Origin: Thioalkalivibrio sp.
GTDB taxonomy: Bacteria; Pseudomonadota; Gammaproteobacteria; Ectothiorhodospirales; Ectothiorhodospiraceae
Length of the DNA stretch: 7,361 nucleotides
Direction of reading: 5' to 3'
NCBI GenBank assembly: GCA_018224485.1
Contig: JAGTVE010000044.1
Coordinates: forward strand, 1-7,361
The notes below the pieces were generated by a model. It searched no databases. It saw only the letters and a program-made list of their open reading frames with translations, and was not told the origin of the DNA. This document shows positions 6,891-7,361 of the stretch, in pieces (the stretch's first letter is position 1; the number at the start of each line of letters is the position of its first letter). The position numbers and the translations under genes were made by a program.

Positions 6891-7361
6891 TCAGGAGATA
6901 CCGTCGGGCGGCGGTGACCTGTCCCTGAGGTGCCGCTGCAGAAAGCGGTCCAGTTGATTCGCGAATGCCTGCCGGTCGCGCGGATGGAGGGTGGCCGGCC
7001 CGCCGGTATCCACGCCGGATGCGCGCAGGGCCTCCATGAAGTCCCGCACGTCGAGACGCGACCGGATGGTGTCGGCGCTGTAGAACTCGCCGCGCGGGTT
7101 GAGCGCATGCGCACCCTGTGCAATGACCTCAGCCGCCAGCGGGATATCCGCGGTAATCACCAGATCACCCGACTCCAGCCGCGCCACGATCTCATTGTCG
7201 GCCACGTCAAAGCCCCTGGCGACCTGCAGCATGCGCACATGGCGGGAACGCGGAATCCGCAGGGGTTGATTCGCCACCAACGTGACCGGCACTGACACGC
7301 GCTCCGCTGCCCGGAACAGGATCTCCTTGATCACCGCCGGACAGGCATCGGCATCGACCCA
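6891..7361 (-). CDS. yaiI: YaiI/YqxD family protein (UPF0178, DUF188), N-terminus cut by window edge
   Basis: The minus-strand frame is open to the right edge and reads WVDADACPAVIKEILFRAAE from it. The family normally begins M-x-(I/L)-WVDADACP, so only about two or three residues, including the start codon, are missing. The GTG at 7332-7334, which could be mistaken for a start, is the internal Val of AVIKEIL. Further family blocks are present in order: TLVANQ, a GDLVITADIPLA segment, NPRGEFYS, a TIRSRLDVRDFM stretch, and a C-terminal TGGPATLHPRDRQAFANQLDRFL. The fold is PIN-like, with the DADACP and TADIPLA acidic residues at the putative metal site; the cellular function of the family is not established. 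About 156 of roughly 160 residues are visible. It converges on arsM with a 33-bp gap and shows no functional tie to it. Confidence 0.93.
   Translation of the reverse strand, partial: WVDADACPAVIKEILFRAAERVSVPVTLVANQPLRIPRSRHVRMLQVARGFDVADNEIVARLESGDLVITADIPLAAEVIAQGAHALNPRGEFYSADTIRSRLDVRDFMEALRASGVDTGGPATLHPRDRQAFANQLDRFLQRHLRDRSPPPDGIS

Noticed and set aside
1..7361. CRISPR array, tRNA, rRNA, transposase or integrase
   Set aside because: Read for regularly spaced repeats, tRNA-like cloverleaf ends and recombinase motifs; none were seen.

Overview
The window is GC-rich, tightly packed bacterial DNA with strong G/C preference at third codon positions. Gene content and codon style suggest a proteobacterium, most likely a high-GC gammaproteobacterium (for example an Ectothiorhodospiraceae/Chromatiales-like organism). 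The taxonomic guess is inference only; there is no rRNA or other marker here.

Left part (1-3743, plus strand): the 3' two thirds of an SMC-type ATPase of the TIGR02680 family, followed with a 2-base overlap by a TIGR02679-type protein (DUF3323 + DUF2399) with a Toprim-like active site. This is the jetC-jetD end of a Wadjet anti-plasmid defence operon. From family knowledge it belongs to the variant whose first two genes are DUF2397 (JetA, kleisin) and DUF2398 (JetB, KITE); those genes and the JetC N-terminus with Walker A should lie just upstream of the window. JetABC would act as a loop-extruding motor that senses small circular DNA, and JetD would cut it.

Middle part (3744-4950): after the defence operon comes a 227-bp gap holding a degenerate REP-like element, then a complete six-helix PAP2-type membrane phosphatase with all three catalytic motifs. 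The 236-bp convergent gap after it contains a perfect 8-bp inverted repeat and, on the minus strand, a stretch that resembles a short decayed reading frame.

Right part (4951-7361): a minus-strand gene for a 290-residue protein of unknown function (DUF6671-like) with four CxxC pairs at its C-terminus; a 215-bp divergent promoter region; an ArsM-type arsenite S-adenosylmethionine methyltransferase on the plus strand; and, convergent with it after 33 bp, a YaiI/YqxD (UPF0178) gene cut by the window's right edge only a few codons from its start.

The only multi-gene system visible is Wadjet. The genes to its right look like ordinary single-gene chromosomal units, so the right border of the defence module probably falls at about 3743. 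I see no tRNA, rRNA, CRISPR array, transposase or integrase gene.
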